A stretch of DNA of 64,000 nt from contig NZ_SJOM01000007.1 of NCBI RefSeq assembly GCF_004762045.1, positions 934,108 to 998,107 of the forward strand, given 5' to 3'. Source of the DNA: Mycobacterium sp. DL99 (lineage in GTDB: Bacteria; Actinomycetota; Actinomycetes; Mycobacteriales; Mycobacteriaceae). Under the pieces are notes generated by a model. That model had not been told where the DNA came from. It ran no database searches and saw only the letters and a list, made by a program, of their open reading frames with translations. The position numbers and the translations under genes are program-made. The first letter of the stretch is position 1. The number at the start of each line of letters is the position of its first letter. Of this stretch, positions 1 to 7,979 are shown piece after piece.

Positions 1-62
1 TAGGCGGCCCGCAATGCCGCTATCGCCTGGACCGCACCCGTCTCCATGATTCGAACATACAT
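1..62 (-). CDS. Partial N-terminus of a probable DUF222/HNH (13E12-type) protein
   Basis: Only about 20 codons are visible before the window edge. They read as MYVRIMETGAVQAIAALRAA from the ATG at 62-60, or from METGAV at the ATG at 48-46. The alanine/leucine-rich start and the SOS-like box overlapping the start region fit mycobacterial 13E12-repeat (DUF222 plus HNH endonuclease) genes, some of which are known to be LexA-controlled. A third start, MFES at 58, is in another frame and stops after 12 codons. No conserved domain can be seen in this fragment, so the family assignment is inference from context. Confidence 0.35.
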   Translation of the reverse strand, partial: MYVRIMETGAVQAIAALRAA

Positions 63-66
63 TCGA
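51..66 (-). promoter_or_regulatory. SOS (LexA) box
   Basis: TCGAAC-ATAC-ATTCGA matches 11 of the 12 conserved positions of the mycobacterial LexA consensus TCGAAC-N4-GTTCGA. It overlaps the start region of the leftward reading frame that runs off the window, so it would control that gene. The near-perfect half-sites are seen directly; LexA binding is inference. Confidence 0.6.
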
Positions 67-104
67 TCACCGACAAATCCGGCCGAACGGTGACTACCAG
101 GGCG

Positions 105-431
105 CTAGGCCGTGTCGCGATTGGGCAGCAGCGTCTCGTGGGCCGAAGACGTTGCGGCGCGGAACAACACCGCGACCAAGGCCAGGGCGCCGAGCGCGGC
201 GACCGGGATGGTCCACAACCGGCGCATCGTCAGGGCCGACCCGCACTTGTCCACATACTCCTGGCCGGCGGCAGTGGCCTGAACGAGGTGTGCGCCGTAC
301 CCGGAGCCGCAGGGGATCTGCATGCCGAACTTGTCGAAGTCGTCGAGGTAAACCGGCAGGCTCAACAGGTACAGCCCGATGCCTAACACCACTGCTCCGG
401 CGATTCCGATGTAGACGGCGCGAAAACTCAC
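105..431 (-). CDS. Small membrane protein with two predicted membrane helices
   Basis: The product is 108 aa from a GTG start, with a GGGGGG ribosome site just upstream. Hydrophobic helices lie at about residues 6-27 and 73-92, separated by a polar loop of about 45 residues with two cysteines (IPCGSG and DKCGS) that could form an extracytoplasmic disulfide. I do not recognise a named family. It starts 12 nt after the stop of the next small membrane gene, so the two probably share a transcript and may act together. The function is unknown. Confidence 0.7.
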   Translation of the reverse strand: MSFRAVYIGIAGAVVLGIGLYLLSLPVYLDDFDKFGMQIPCGSGYGAHLVQATAAGQEYVDKCGSALTMRRLWTIPVAALGALALVAVLFRAATSSAHETLLPNRDTA

Positions 432-443
432 CGTTCCCCCCCT

Positions 444-668
444 TCATGTCATGCATACGTCGGTGAACAACAACACCGGCCACGAGACGATCGCCCCCAG
501 AAAGGACGCCACTGCGTCGAGGCCGCCCATCTCTTTCAGGTGGTCGGTGTGCGTGCCGGACCAGAAGGTACCGATCAGCAGATATGGCACACCCAGCACC
601 ACAGCTACGACGATCAGTTCGCCGAGCGCGACGCGGTAGGCCAGCAACCTCCGCAACCTGGCAAGCAC
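444..668 (-). CDS. Small membrane protein, first gene of a two-gene unit
   Basis: The product is 74 aa from a GTG start preceded by GGGGG. Hydrophobic stretches at about residues 15-35 and 53-71 flank a short polar loop (SGTHTDHLKEMGG). No family is recognised. It shares a 96-bp divergent promoter region with the tandem TetR regulator to its right, which could therefore control it. The downstream membrane gene follows after 12 nt. The function is unknown. Confidence 0.65.
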   Translation of the reverse strand: MLARLRRLLAYRVALGELIVVAVVLGVPYLLIGTFWSGTHTDHLKEMGGLDAVASFLGAIVSWPVLLFTDVCMT

Positions 669-764
669 GCAACCCCCGTTCGAACTTATTGCCGTCTATG
701 TTAATGGCTATTCTCTGCCGAACTACCATTTTGACCCGGCTGTTCGGTCCGTTAGTGTGACGGA

Positions 765-2012
765 ATGGCGCGCATCTCGCCCCGGTCGATCGACAGCGGT
801 GCCAGTGGTGTGCGACGCCGTCCGAAAGACCGAAAGGCCCAGATAGCGCGGGCCTCGGCGGAGTCCTTCAGCGCGCTCGGATACCACGGCGTGAGCATGG
901 AGGCCATTGCCTCGCGGGTCGGGATCTCGGCGGCCGCGTTGTACCGGCACTATTCGAGCAAGTACGAATTGTTTCGCGACGCCGTACTCAACCTCGGCCA
1001 GCAACTCGTCGACGCGACGGCGTTCGCCGAAGAGGCCGACGGGGACCCGCGTGAGCAGTTGCGCAGGCTCGTCGCGGCGCTCAGCGACACCGCGTTGGTC
1101 AACCGCGAATCCGGTGGGCTGTACCGCTGGGAGGCGCGTTATCTGCGCGGCGACGATCAGAGCACCCTGGATGCGCAGGTACATGCGGTGCACCGCCGGA
1201 TCCACCGGCCGCTGATGGAACTGCGGCCTGAACTCAGCTCGCGGGCCCGCTGGACCCTGTCGACCGCGGTGCTCGGTGTGATCGGCAGCGTCGTTGATCA
1301 TCGGTCCAAACTGCCCGCCGGTCAGATCCGCGAGCTGCTCGCCGATATCTGCGACACCGTGCTGGCGGCCGAGCTGCCCGAGTGTCCGAACCCGGCCGAC
1401 CCGGTGCCGACGCCCCCCGCGGCTGCGAACACGACGAAATACGAAGCGCTGCTGACCGAATCGATGCGGTTGTTCAACCAGAACGGCTACCGCGACACCA
1501 CGATGGAGGACATCGCTGCCGCCGTCGGCATGCCCGCCTCGGGGATCTACCGGTATTTCTCCGGCAAATCCGACATCCTGGCCGCCGGGTTCCGGCGTGC
1601 CGCCGACCGGTTGTCGGCGGACATGTCGGAGGTCCTCGGCGCGGTGTCGGACCCCGAACAAGCGCTGGGCACCCTCATCGACGACTATGTGGCCCGATCG
1701 TTCGACCGCCCGGAGCTCGACTACGTCTACTACACCGAGCGACTGAACATGACGCCCGCCGACCAGAAGATCCTGCGCGACCTGCAACGTGCGGCCGTGG
1801 AATCGTGGGTCGAGATCGTCATGCCGGTACGCCCTGGGTGGAGTGCGGGGCAGGCGCGCTTCGCGGTTCATGCGGCGATGGCCTTGGTGATCGACTTGGG
1901 CCGGCTCATGAACTATCAGAATTCAGAGCAGGCCCGAGCCGTCGTCGCCGTCCTGATCGATCTGACTCTGCTGGGCCGCTACCGGTTACGGACGGCGTTG
2001 CCGGCCAGGTAG
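765..2012 (+). CDS. Tandem-domain TetR family transcriptional regulator
   Basis: The product is 415 aa, about twice the usual TetR length of 190-220. Two TetR helix-turn-helix domains are visible: the first at about residues 25-72, ending in the typical AAALYRHYSSKYELF, and the second at about 227-275, ending in ASGIYRYFSGKSDIL. Each is followed by a ligand-binding-like helical segment. A single chain may behave like a covalent dimer. It is divergent from the two small membrane genes and overlaps the 3' end of the convergent DoxX-like gene by 34 bp. Likely targets are the membrane gene pair or itself. The ligand is unknown. Confidence 0.9.
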   Translation: MARISPRSIDSGASGVRRRPKDRKAQIARASAESFSALGYHGVSMEAIASRVGISAAALYRHYSSKYELFRDAVLNLGQQLVDATAFAEEADGDPREQLRRLVAALSDTALVNRESGGLYRWEARYLRGDDQSTLDAQVHAVHRRIHRPLMELRPELSSRARWTLSTAVLGVIGSVVDHRSKLPAGQIRELLADICDTVLAAELPECPNPADPVPTPPAAANTTKYEALLTESMRLFNQNGYRDTTMEDIAAAVGMPASGIYRYFSGKSDILAAGFRRAADRLSADMSEVLGAVSDPEQALGTLIDDYVARSFDRPELDYVYYTERLNMTPADQKILRDLQRAAVESWVEIVMPVRPGWSAGQARFAVHAAMALVIDLGRLMNYQNSEQARAVVAVLIDLTLLGRYRLRTALPAR

Positions 2013-2248
2013 GCCACGTAGCCGAGCGTGCCGATCTTCGCCAGCTTGCGGGTCTTGGGCAGCAGCAGGCCCAGGCCGATCGCGGTCTCGATGCCGCCGT
2101 TGGTGTAGATGTGCTTCTGCGTGTCCTTGGGGAACGCCGGCTTGGTGATCGACTCGAACAGCTGCGGCTTCACGAAATGTGAGACACCGGCGCCGGCCAC
2201 GCTGAGGCCGACCAGCTTGACCAGCTTGGAGTTCTTGCCCTCTGCCAT
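1979..2248 (-). CDS. DoxX-like small membrane protein
   Basis: The product is 89 aa from MAEGKNSK, chosen because AGAGAGG lies 7 nt upstream; an in-frame ATG at 2272 lacks such a site and would overlap the upstream gene. The pattern AGVSHFVKPQLFE, then a charged stretch, then YTNGGIETAIGLGLLL, resembles the DoxX family. Hydrophobic segments occur near residues 9-22, 45-60 and 70-85. It starts 16 nt after the monooxygenase stop, so the two are probably co-transcribed. Its 3' end overlaps the convergent TetR gene. The specific role is unknown. Confidence 0.75.
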   Translation of the reverse strand: MAEGKNSKLVKLVGLSVAGAGVSHFVKPQLFESITKPAFPKDTQKHIYTNGGIETAIGLGLLLPKTRKLAKIGTLGYVAYLAGNAVRNR

Positions 2249-2264
2249 GTGTGATCCTCTCTGA

Positions 2265-3749
2265 TCAGGCAAATGTGTAGTCGCTCAACGGGAATCGTGA
2301 AGCTTCGGCGACGGCCCGGCGGGTCGTCATCGGCCGGAGCAGCGTTGCCTCGCCGCTCGGGTTGAAATAGTACGACCGTGCCGATGCGCAGTTTCCGAGG
2401 GTGAACAACGAGTCGCCCAGCGCTTCGGTCATCCGGTCCAGATACAGGCTGTTGGCCTCCTCGGTGACCTCGAATGTGGCTGCCTTGCGGCGCTTGACCT
2501 CGCCGAACAGGCGGTCCATCAGGCGCATCTGATACTCCATCGTGTTGAAGAAGTTCAGCCCCAGGAAGGCATACGGACTGGCCAGGCTCAGGTAGTTCGG
2601 GAAGTACGGCATCGAGACACCCTGGTAGGCCTGGAACCGGGTCTCCCGCCACCACTTTCCGAGGTTGCGGCCGTCGCGCCCGATCACCTCGATGGCCGGG
2701 AAGTTGGCGTCCCACAGATCGAACCCGGTGGCCAGCACCAGCGTGTCGATGTTCGTCCTGCTGCCGTCGGCGTTGACGATGCCGTCGGCTTCGATACGTT
2801 CGATGCCATCGGCCTGCAGGTGCACGTGCGGTTTGGTGAATGTGCGGTAGTAGCCGTTGGAGAACGTCGGGCGCTTGCAGCCGAAGTCGTAGTCCGGGGT
2901 CAGTTTGCGGCGCAGTTCCGGGTCGCGGATCGAGGCGAACCGGTGCAGCTTGGCCAGGTCGGCCGCGGCGATGTTGAACCGGCGGAAGTACCGGTGCTTG
3001 AGCACCGCGGTGTCGACCATGAACGCGTAGATGGCGTCGGTGACGGCGCGGATCGCCCGTTGGGCGGCCGGCACGCGGGCGAACAGACGGCGTACCCGCG
3101 GCGGGAACTTCAGGTCGATCTTGGGCACGACCCAGATCGGGGTGCGCTGGTAGACGGTCAGGTCTGCGGCGTGGCGGGCCAGCTCGGGGATGAGCTGCAC
3201 CGCGGTGGCGCCCGTGCCGATGATCGCGATGCGGCGGTCGTCGGGCCGGTAGCTCTCATCCCAGTCCGTGGTGTGGATGACCTTGCCGGTGAAGTCGGCG
3301 ATGCCCGGGATGTCGGGAGTGTGTGGCTGGGACAGGAAGCCGGTGGCGGTGAACAGGAACCGCGCGCTGATCGCTTCGCCGCCGGCCAGGGCGACCCGCC
3401 AACGGGAAGCCTCGTCGTCCCAGCGAGCACCTTCGACGGTTGTGTTGAACCGGATGTGGCGGCGCACGTCGTACTTGTCGGCGACGTCATCGGCGTAGCG
3501 CTTGATCTCGGCGCCGGTGGAGAACAGTCGTGACCAGTTCGGATTCGGTTCGAAGAAGTACGAGTAGGTGGTGGTGGGCACGTCGACGGCCAGGCCGGGG
3601 TAGTGGTTGACGTACCAGGTGCCGCCGAGGTCGTCCTCGCGATCCAGGATCACGAAGTCATCGATGCCCAGCCGTTTGAGCTGGATGGCAGCGCCGATGC
3701 CGGCGAAGCCGGCGCCGACGATGATTGCCTCGTATTCCCCCGGGCTCAT
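2265..3749 (-). CDS. Baeyer-Villiger-type flavin monooxygenase
   Basis: The product is 494 aa, the normal size for class B flavoprotein monooxygenases. An FAD-binding GAGFAG lies at residues 12-17, the Baeyer-Villiger fingerprint FTGKVIHTTDW at 153-163, and the NADPH-binding GTGATA at 178-183. The family uses NADPH and O2 to insert oxygen into ketones or to oxidise heteroatoms; the mycobacterial EthA group is related. It is the first gene of a unit with the DoxX-like protein. The tandem duplication directly upstream lies in its promoter region. The substrate cannot be read from the sequence. Confidence 0.9.
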   Translation of the reverse strand: MSPGEYEAIIVGAGFAGIGAAIQLKRLGIDDFVILDREDDLGGTWYVNHYPGLAVDVPTTTYSYFFEPNPNWSRLFSTGAEIKRYADDVADKYDVRRHIRFNTTVEGARWDDEASRWRVALAGGEAISARFLFTATGFLSQPHTPDIPGIADFTGKVIHTTDWDESYRPDDRRIAIIGTGATAVQLIPELARHAADLTVYQRTPIWVVPKIDLKFPPRVRRLFARVPAAQRAIRAVTDAIYAFMVDTAVLKHRYFRRFNIAAADLAKLHRFASIRDPELRRKLTPDYDFGCKRPTFSNGYYRTFTKPHVHLQADGIERIEADGIVNADGSRTNIDTLVLATGFDLWDANFPAIEVIGRDGRNLGKWWRETRFQAYQGVSMPYFPNYLSLASPYAFLGLNFFNTMEYQMRLMDRLFGEVKRRKAATFEVTEEANSLYLDRMTEALGDSLFTLGNCASARSYYFNPSGEATLLRPMTTRRAVAEASRFPLSDYTFA

Positions 3750-3762
3750 ACTGGAAGACAGT

Positions 3763-4089
3763 ACCGCAGGTACCGGGTACTTTGTCGAGAGGCTGAATCG
3801 GTCACCAAAGCCGCTGGTTCATCGCGTGCGTAGCACCATGGCGAAAAATCGCGTCCCCGACCGCCGCAGCGCTACGCGCGCGGCCTGGCGACGGTGTCTT
3901 CAGCGCCGGGATACGCTCCAGCGCTTCACCGCAGGTACCGGGTACTTTGTCGAGAGGCTGAATCGGTCACCAAAGCCGCTGGTTCATCGCGTGCGTAGCA
4001 CCATGGCGAAAAATCGCGTCCCCGACCGCCACAGCGCTACGCGCGCGGCCTGGCGACGGTGTCTTCAGCGCCGGGATACGCTCCAGCGC
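3763..4089. repeat. Two-copy 165-bp tandem direct duplication
   Basis: A 162-bp unit at 3763-3924 recurs at 3928-4089, a period of 165 bp, with one mismatch (G at 3866, A at 4031). The right copy contains the last codons and TGA stop of the DUF5996 gene, and the left copy carries the upstream region of the monooxygenase. Each copy begins with overlapping GTACC/GGTAC palindromes. This accounts for the whole 315-bp gap between these two genes, where I see no other gene. The near identity suggests a recent duplication. Confidence 0.95.
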
Positions 4090-5003
4090 AACGGATCACA
4101 CTCGAGGCTCGCGCGGTCCCAGTCGGCAAGGTCGGCCGCGGCGACGTAGGTGGTCTGGAGGAACTCCATCAGCGCACGGTCGGGATCGGCGGACGTCCGC
4201 ACCGCCTCGTAGGGCAGCAGGAATTGCCGGAAGTCCTTGTTGTAGTACGCGGCATCGGGGCCGACGGGGTGGGCGGCGAATCCTTCCGGTTCGGGATAGG
4301 CGTAGGCGTAGAACGCGCCTTCTTCGCCACCGCCCGGCCAGAAACCGCAACTGCTCAACTCGTGCGAATAACCTTCCACCATCACGCTATTGGGGCAGTT
4401 GGGGGCGCCGCCTGGGTGCTCGGGCGCGCGACGCCCGGAGAATCTGGTGCACGCCAGGTCGAATGAGCCCCAGAAGAAGTGCACGGGGCTCACCTTGCCG
4501 ATGAAATGTGCCCGGAAGTCGCTGATCACCCGGTGCGCCTGCACCAGTTGGCGCCAGAACAGATTGGCGGCATGCGGGTCGTAGGACGCGTGCTGGTGAT
4601 CTTCGGCGAACGGGATGGCGGGATCGACCTCGTTGGGCCGGGCGTGGATGCGCGCCTCGATGCCCAATTGTTCCAGTGCGGAAAGGGTTTCGGTGTAGAA
4701 CTCCGCGACCGATTTCGGGGCCAGCGCGACTGTGCCCCGTGCGCCGTCGCTGGTGCGGATGGCAAGCACATGGTCGATGAAATCGAACTCCATGTCGAAC
4801 AACCGGTCTCGATACGGAATCGACGACGTGGTCAGGCCGCGCGGACTCACATACAGGGTCACCTCCCACCAGTGGTTGAGCAATGGCGAGTACGTCAGGC
4901 GAATCTTTCCGACGATCTGCGTCCACATGTGAAGGGTGTCGCGGGTGGATTCCCAGTCCGACACCCGCAGCGCGGGCCAGGGATCATCGGTCAGAGTGCT
5001 CAT
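4065..5003 (-). CDS. DUF5996 family protein
   Basis: The product is 312 aa from MSTLTDDPW, with AGGTGG 8 nt upstream; the in-frame extension to 5081 is arginine-rich and unlikely to be coding. Recognisable family features are the N-terminal WPALRVSDWESTRDTLHMW, LTYSPLLNHWWEVTLYV and VHFFWGSFDLACTRFSGR. The biochemical function of DUF5996 is not known. The stop codon lies inside the right copy of the 165-bp duplication, so the last residues (ending SVSRR) are repeat-derived sequence. It lies 106 nt downstream of the P450/DUF3303 pair. Confidence 0.85.
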   Translation of the reverse strand: MSTLTDDPWPALRVSDWESTRDTLHMWTQIVGKIRLTYSPLLNHWWEVTLYVSPRGLTTSSIPYRDRLFDMEFDFIDHVLAIRTSDGARGTVALAPKSVAEFYTETLSALEQLGIEARIHARPNEVDPAIPFAEDHQHASYDPHAANLFWRQLVQAHRVISDFRAHFIGKVSPVHFFWGSFDLACTRFSGRRAPEHPGGAPNCPNSVMVEGYSHELSSCGFWPGGGEEGAFYAYAYPEPEGFAAHPVGPDAAYYNKDFRQFLLPYEAVRTSADPDRALMEFLQTTYVAAADLADWDRASLECDPLRWSVSRR

Positions 5004-5109
5004 GGGCCAGCCACCTGCCTTCCCGCCGCACCGCCGCCGGCATGCGGCACCGCGAGCATAGCTGCGTGCCGGTCGGCGCACCGGCGGAAAGGCAGTACTG
5101 GCGAAGCCG

Positions 5110-5379
5110 TCAGAACAGCTTGGCGATCACCTCGCCGGCCTCGGCGTCCTCCACGCAGGGAGTGACGTCGAACGTGAGGTACTCGCTCCACTCCGCGACG
5201 GACTCGAACATGGTCTTGGCGTCGTTGGTCTCCACGATGGCGAAGCCTTGGCCGTTCATGCCCCACCAACGGCCGAGCATGGTCGCTCCTTCGGGAACCT
5301 GGCCGGCGGTCTTCTTGAACTTCTCGACCGCATCTCGATAGTTCGCCTGCGACTGGGTCCAGTGCACGATGAACTTCAT
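5110..5379 (-). CDS. Small DUF3303-like protein (ferredoxin-like fold)
   Basis: The product is 89 aa. The start MKFIVHWTQ and the GWGMNGQGFAIVET-type core resemble DUF3303 and related dimeric alpha/beta-barrel proteins. Its ATG overlaps the P450 stop as ATGA, so it is translationally coupled to the P450 and may serve as an accessory or dimerising partner. No catalytic residues are evident. The family name is a recognition call without a profile search. Confidence 0.7.
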   Translation of the reverse strand: MKFIVHWTQSQANYRDAVEKFKKTAGQVPEGATMLGRWWGMNGQGFAIVETNDAKTMFESVAEWSEYLTFDVTPCVEDAEAGEVIAKLF

Positions 5380-6752
5380 GGCGTACTCCTTCTTGTGATG
5401 CGGGCCGGGATCGGCTCGGCGGCGATGACGGTGAAGGGGGTCTCCACCGGGAAGTTGTCATTCAGCGAGGTCACGGAAACCTCGCGCACGATGGTCGCCA
5501 GTGCCAGCGTGGCCTCCAGCATGGCGAAGTGATCGCCGACGCAGGACCGCGGGCCGCCGCCGAAAGGCAGGTATTGCCAACGGTTTCTGCCTGCCGAGCG
5601 TTCGGGCGTGAACCGCTCCGGGTCGAAGGTCAGCGGATCGTCCCACAATGCCGGGTCACGGTGCATGACATAGAAATTGACCATCGCCATCGTGCCGGCC
5701 TCGGCGCGGTAGCCGTCGACGCTCATCTCCTCGTTGAGCATCCGGGGCGTGCCGGCGCCGGGCGAGCACAGCCGCAGCGCTTCGTGCAGCACCCGCACGG
5801 TGCGTTCGAGTTGCGGCACGTCGTCGGGCGCCAGCGTGCGATCACCCAGCGCGGCGACTTCGTCGTACAGCCGGGACTGCAGGTCGGGATCGCGGCCCAG
5901 CGCCCACAGCGAGTAGCACAGCGCCGTCGACGTGGTGTCATGCCCGGCAAGCATGAAAAGCACCAGTTCATCGCAGATTTCGTCGTCGGTCAGCTGTCGG
6001 CCGGTATCCGGGTCACGGGCCTCGATGAGCGCGCGCACGAGCGGTGCGTCCCGATCGGGATCGTCGCGCACCGCGGCGAGGATCTCGGCGGCCAGCCGGT
6101 GCAGGCGGGCATTGGCCGCCTTGGCGCGACGCTGTCCGCCGGTGGGCACCCACTGCGGGAAGTTGACCGGCCGAACCGCCCGATCGGAAATCCAGGACAA
6201 CGCGGTACGCAGCGACGGGCCCACATCGTCGGCGCGCTCGTCGAGATCAAGCCCGAACACCGAGCGGCCCAGCGCCCGCAGCGTGAGTGCCCGGCACGCG
6301 ACATCCAGATCGACCGTCTCCCCGTCGCGCCAGCCGTCCGCGATCGTGTGTGCTGCGGCGGCCATATGCCCCGCATACCGCGGAACGCTGTGCTTGGTGA
6401 ACACCGGCTGGAGCGTTCGCCGTCGCGGCAGCCAGCGCTCATGCGGCAGATTCAGCAGGTTGCCGCCCATCAGTCGACGTAGCTCGACCATGTTGAGGGC
6501 GCCGCCGCGATCGGCGACCGAATCGCGGCGGCCGAGAACGTCGCGCGCTCCCTGTGGGGACGTGACCAACAGGACCGGGGGGATCAGCCACCGCGGGCCC
6601 AGCACCATCCGGCTTACGGGTCCGCCCGCGTCGCGGAGCCGCTGATGTCCTTCGATGAAGGACCGCATCGCCTTGATCGTTTGTCGATAGGACAGGGGAT
6701 TGCGCGGTGCGAGCGGCAGGGTGGCCGTGGCGGCCCGCGTATCGATCTCGAC
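5376..6752 (-). CDS. Cytochrome P450
   Basis: The product is 458 aa from MVEIDTRA; the in-frame ATG at 6776 would add 8 residues. All P450 signatures are present: I-helix AGHDTTS, K-helix EALR, a PERF-type segment (DPERFTPER) and the heme-ligand loop FGGGPRSCVGDHFA with the cysteine thiolate. It is a heme monooxygenase needing ferredoxin/reductase partners, none of which are adjacent. It leads a unit with the DUF3303-like gene. A perfect 7-bp palindrome lies 38 bp upstream of the start. No CYP family number or substrate can be assigned from sequence alone. Confidence 0.95.
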   Translation of the reverse strand, partial: VEIDTRAATATLPLAPRNPLSYRQTIKAMRSFIEGHQRLRDAGGPVSRMVLGPRWLIPPVLLVTSPQGARDVLGRRDSVADRGGALNMVELRRLMGGNLLNLPHERWLPRRRTLQPVFTKHSVPRYAGHMAAAAHTIADGWRDGETVDLDVACRALTLRALGRSVFGLDLDERADDVGPSLRTALSWISDRAVRPVNFPQWVPTGGQRRAKAANARLHRLAAEILAAVRDDPDRDAPLVRALIEARDPDTGRQLTDDEICDELVLFMLAGHDTTSTALCYSLWALGRDPDLQSRLYDEVAALGDRTLAPDDVPQLERTVRVLHEALRLCSPGAGTPRMLNEEMSVDGYRAEAGTMAMVNFYVMHRDPALWDDPLTFDPERFTPERSAGRNRWQYLPFGGGPRSCVGDHFAMLEATLALATIVREVSVTSLNDNFPVETPFTVIAAEPIPARITRRSTP

Positions 6753-6789
6753 CATGTGTCGAGTGTCCGACCGCACGGGGTGAGCGGCC

Positions 6790-6809
6790 TAGAGTAGCGC
6801 GTTACTCTA
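6790..6809. promoter_or_regulatory. Palindromic operator upstream of the P450
   Basis: TAGAGTA-GCGCGT-TACTCTA is a perfect inverted repeat with 7-bp arms, 38 bp upstream of the P450 start. It overlaps the stop codon of the preceding membrane-protein gene. The spacing and symmetry fit a TetR-type operator. No cognate regulator lies beside it, so the protein that binds it is unknown. Confidence 0.55.
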
Positions 6810-7356
6810 TTTTGCCGCTGCGGGGATTCTTGCTGGTAGCAATGCACGTCACGGTGCGGTCGCCGCGTTGCCAGGAGTCCGCGGTCGGGTACAGGACGAA
6901 CAGTTGGATACCGGATTCCGCGCTTGCGTCGGGGGCGTGCTGGGTCAGTGCCGGCGCGCACTTGTCGGCGTACGTGACCACCGTGGCATCGCCGGGGAAA
7001 TCCCCGTCGGGCAGCGGCAGCACGGCGAACACCTCACCCTTGTGCGGCTGGTCGCAATTCACCGTCTTGACGTACAGCACGCGGCTGCTGTCGGGGATCT
7101 CGGTCAGACAATCACCCGAGCGGACCTGACTGGCCTCGGTGGCGCCGCGGTCCCGCGCGAGGTAGAACACCGCACCCGCGGCGACCATGACGGCCACCAG
7201 CAGCACGGCACCCAACAGCGCCCACTTGGGCGCCGAGGATTTCTTCGGCTGAGCCGAGAACTGGTCGGGACCGGTGGAATACGGCTGCGGAGGCGGTGGC
7301 GGGTAGTTGTGGCCCTGCGGGCCGGAGGGACCGGGCGGACCAGGAGCGAAGGTCAT
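6802..7356 (-). CDS. Membrane-anchored septum-formation-like protein
   Basis: The product is 184 aa from MTFAPGPPG. A proline/glycine-rich cytoplasmic tail (residues 1-43) precedes one membrane helix at about 46-70 and an extracytoplasmic domain with four cysteines (GDCLTE, TVNCDQ, ADKCAP, VTCIA), which resembles the Septum_form family. It corresponds in position to M. tuberculosis Rv0420c. The start overlaps the hydrolase stop as ATGA, making it the last gene of the thiamine operon. The link of this protein to thiamine is only by position. Confidence 0.75.
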   Translation of the reverse strand: MTFAPGPPGPSGPQGHNYPPPPPQPYSTGPDQFSAQPKKSSAPKWALLGAVLLVAVMVAAGAVFYLARDRGATEASQVRSGDCLTEIPDSSRVLYVKTVNCDQPHKGEVFAVLPLPDGDFPGDATVVTYADKCAPALTQHAPDASAESGIQLFVLYPTADSWQRGDRTVTCIATSKNPRSGKIE

Positions 7357-7979
7357 GGCTCGACGATATCGACAGCGCGTAACGCCGCATCCACCGCAAG
7401 GGCGGGTACATCCAGGCGCTTGGATCCGAGGTCGTGGCGGGCACCGTCGATGACGACGAGTTCGGTCGGTCCACTCACCAACGCCGCGGCGGCGGTGAGC
7501 TCGTCGATCGTGCCGAACGGATCGGACGTGCCGTGGGTGAATACCGTCGGCACCGTGATGCGGGACAGATGCTCGGTGCGGGCGCGTTCCGGCTTGCCCG
7601 GCGGATGCAGTGGGTAGGAGAACAGCGTCAAGACGTCCGGACCGGCCCCGTCGGCGGCCACCATCGAGGTCATGCGCCCGCCGTAGGAATGTCCACCTGC
7701 GATCACGGGGCCGTCGGTGAGGCTGCGGGCCAGGGCGATCGCCTCGACGATGCCTTCCTGGTCTCCCGCTGCCGATCCCGACGGCGGTCCCTTGGGTCGG
7801 CGACGGCGGTAGGGCAGGTTGTAGCGGACGGCCAGCCAGCCGCGGGAGGCCCACTCGTCGCAGAGCTTGACCAGCATCGCCGAGTCGCGATTACCGCCCG
7901 CCCCGTGGGTGAGGACGACGACGCCCTGCGCCTGCCCTTCGGGCTCGTGTGCGACGCCCGCGATCGCCTCCAGGTTCAT
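7353..7979 (-). CDS. Alpha/beta-hydrolase (KANSL3/Tex30-like)
   Basis: The product is 208 aa from MNLEAIAG; the longer frame upstream overlaps thiD and is not needed. Features are an oxyanion HGAGGNRDS segment, the nucleophile elbow GHSYGG, an acid region near THGTSDPFG and a C-terminal DGARHDL histidine. It matches the small hydrolase that follows thiD in M. tuberculosis (Rv0421c). The start overlaps thiD by 4 nt (ATGA) and its stop overlaps the next start by 4 nt. The substrate is unknown; the operon position suggests a role in thiamine salvage or metabolite repair, as inference. Confidence 0.85.
   Translation of the reverse strand: MNLEAIAGVAHEPEGQAQGVVVLTHGAGGNRDSAMLVKLCDEWASRGWLAVRYNLPYRRRRPKGPPSGSAAGDQEGIVEAIALARSLTDGPVIAGGHSYGGRMTSMVAADGAGPDVLTLFSYPLHPPGKPERARTEHLSRITVPTVFTHGTSDPFGTIDELTAAAALVSGPTELVVIDGARHDLGSKRLDVPALAVDAALRAVDIVEP

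Noticed and set aside
723..1871. A 382-codon minus-strand frame
   Set aside because: Antisense to the tandem TetR gene, whose HTH motifs are clear.
3607..4149. A 180-codon plus-strand frame containing two 55-residue repeats
   Set aside because: The protein repeat only mirrors the 165-bp DNA duplication (165 is divisible by 3); the flanks are antisense to real genes and no start site is convincing.
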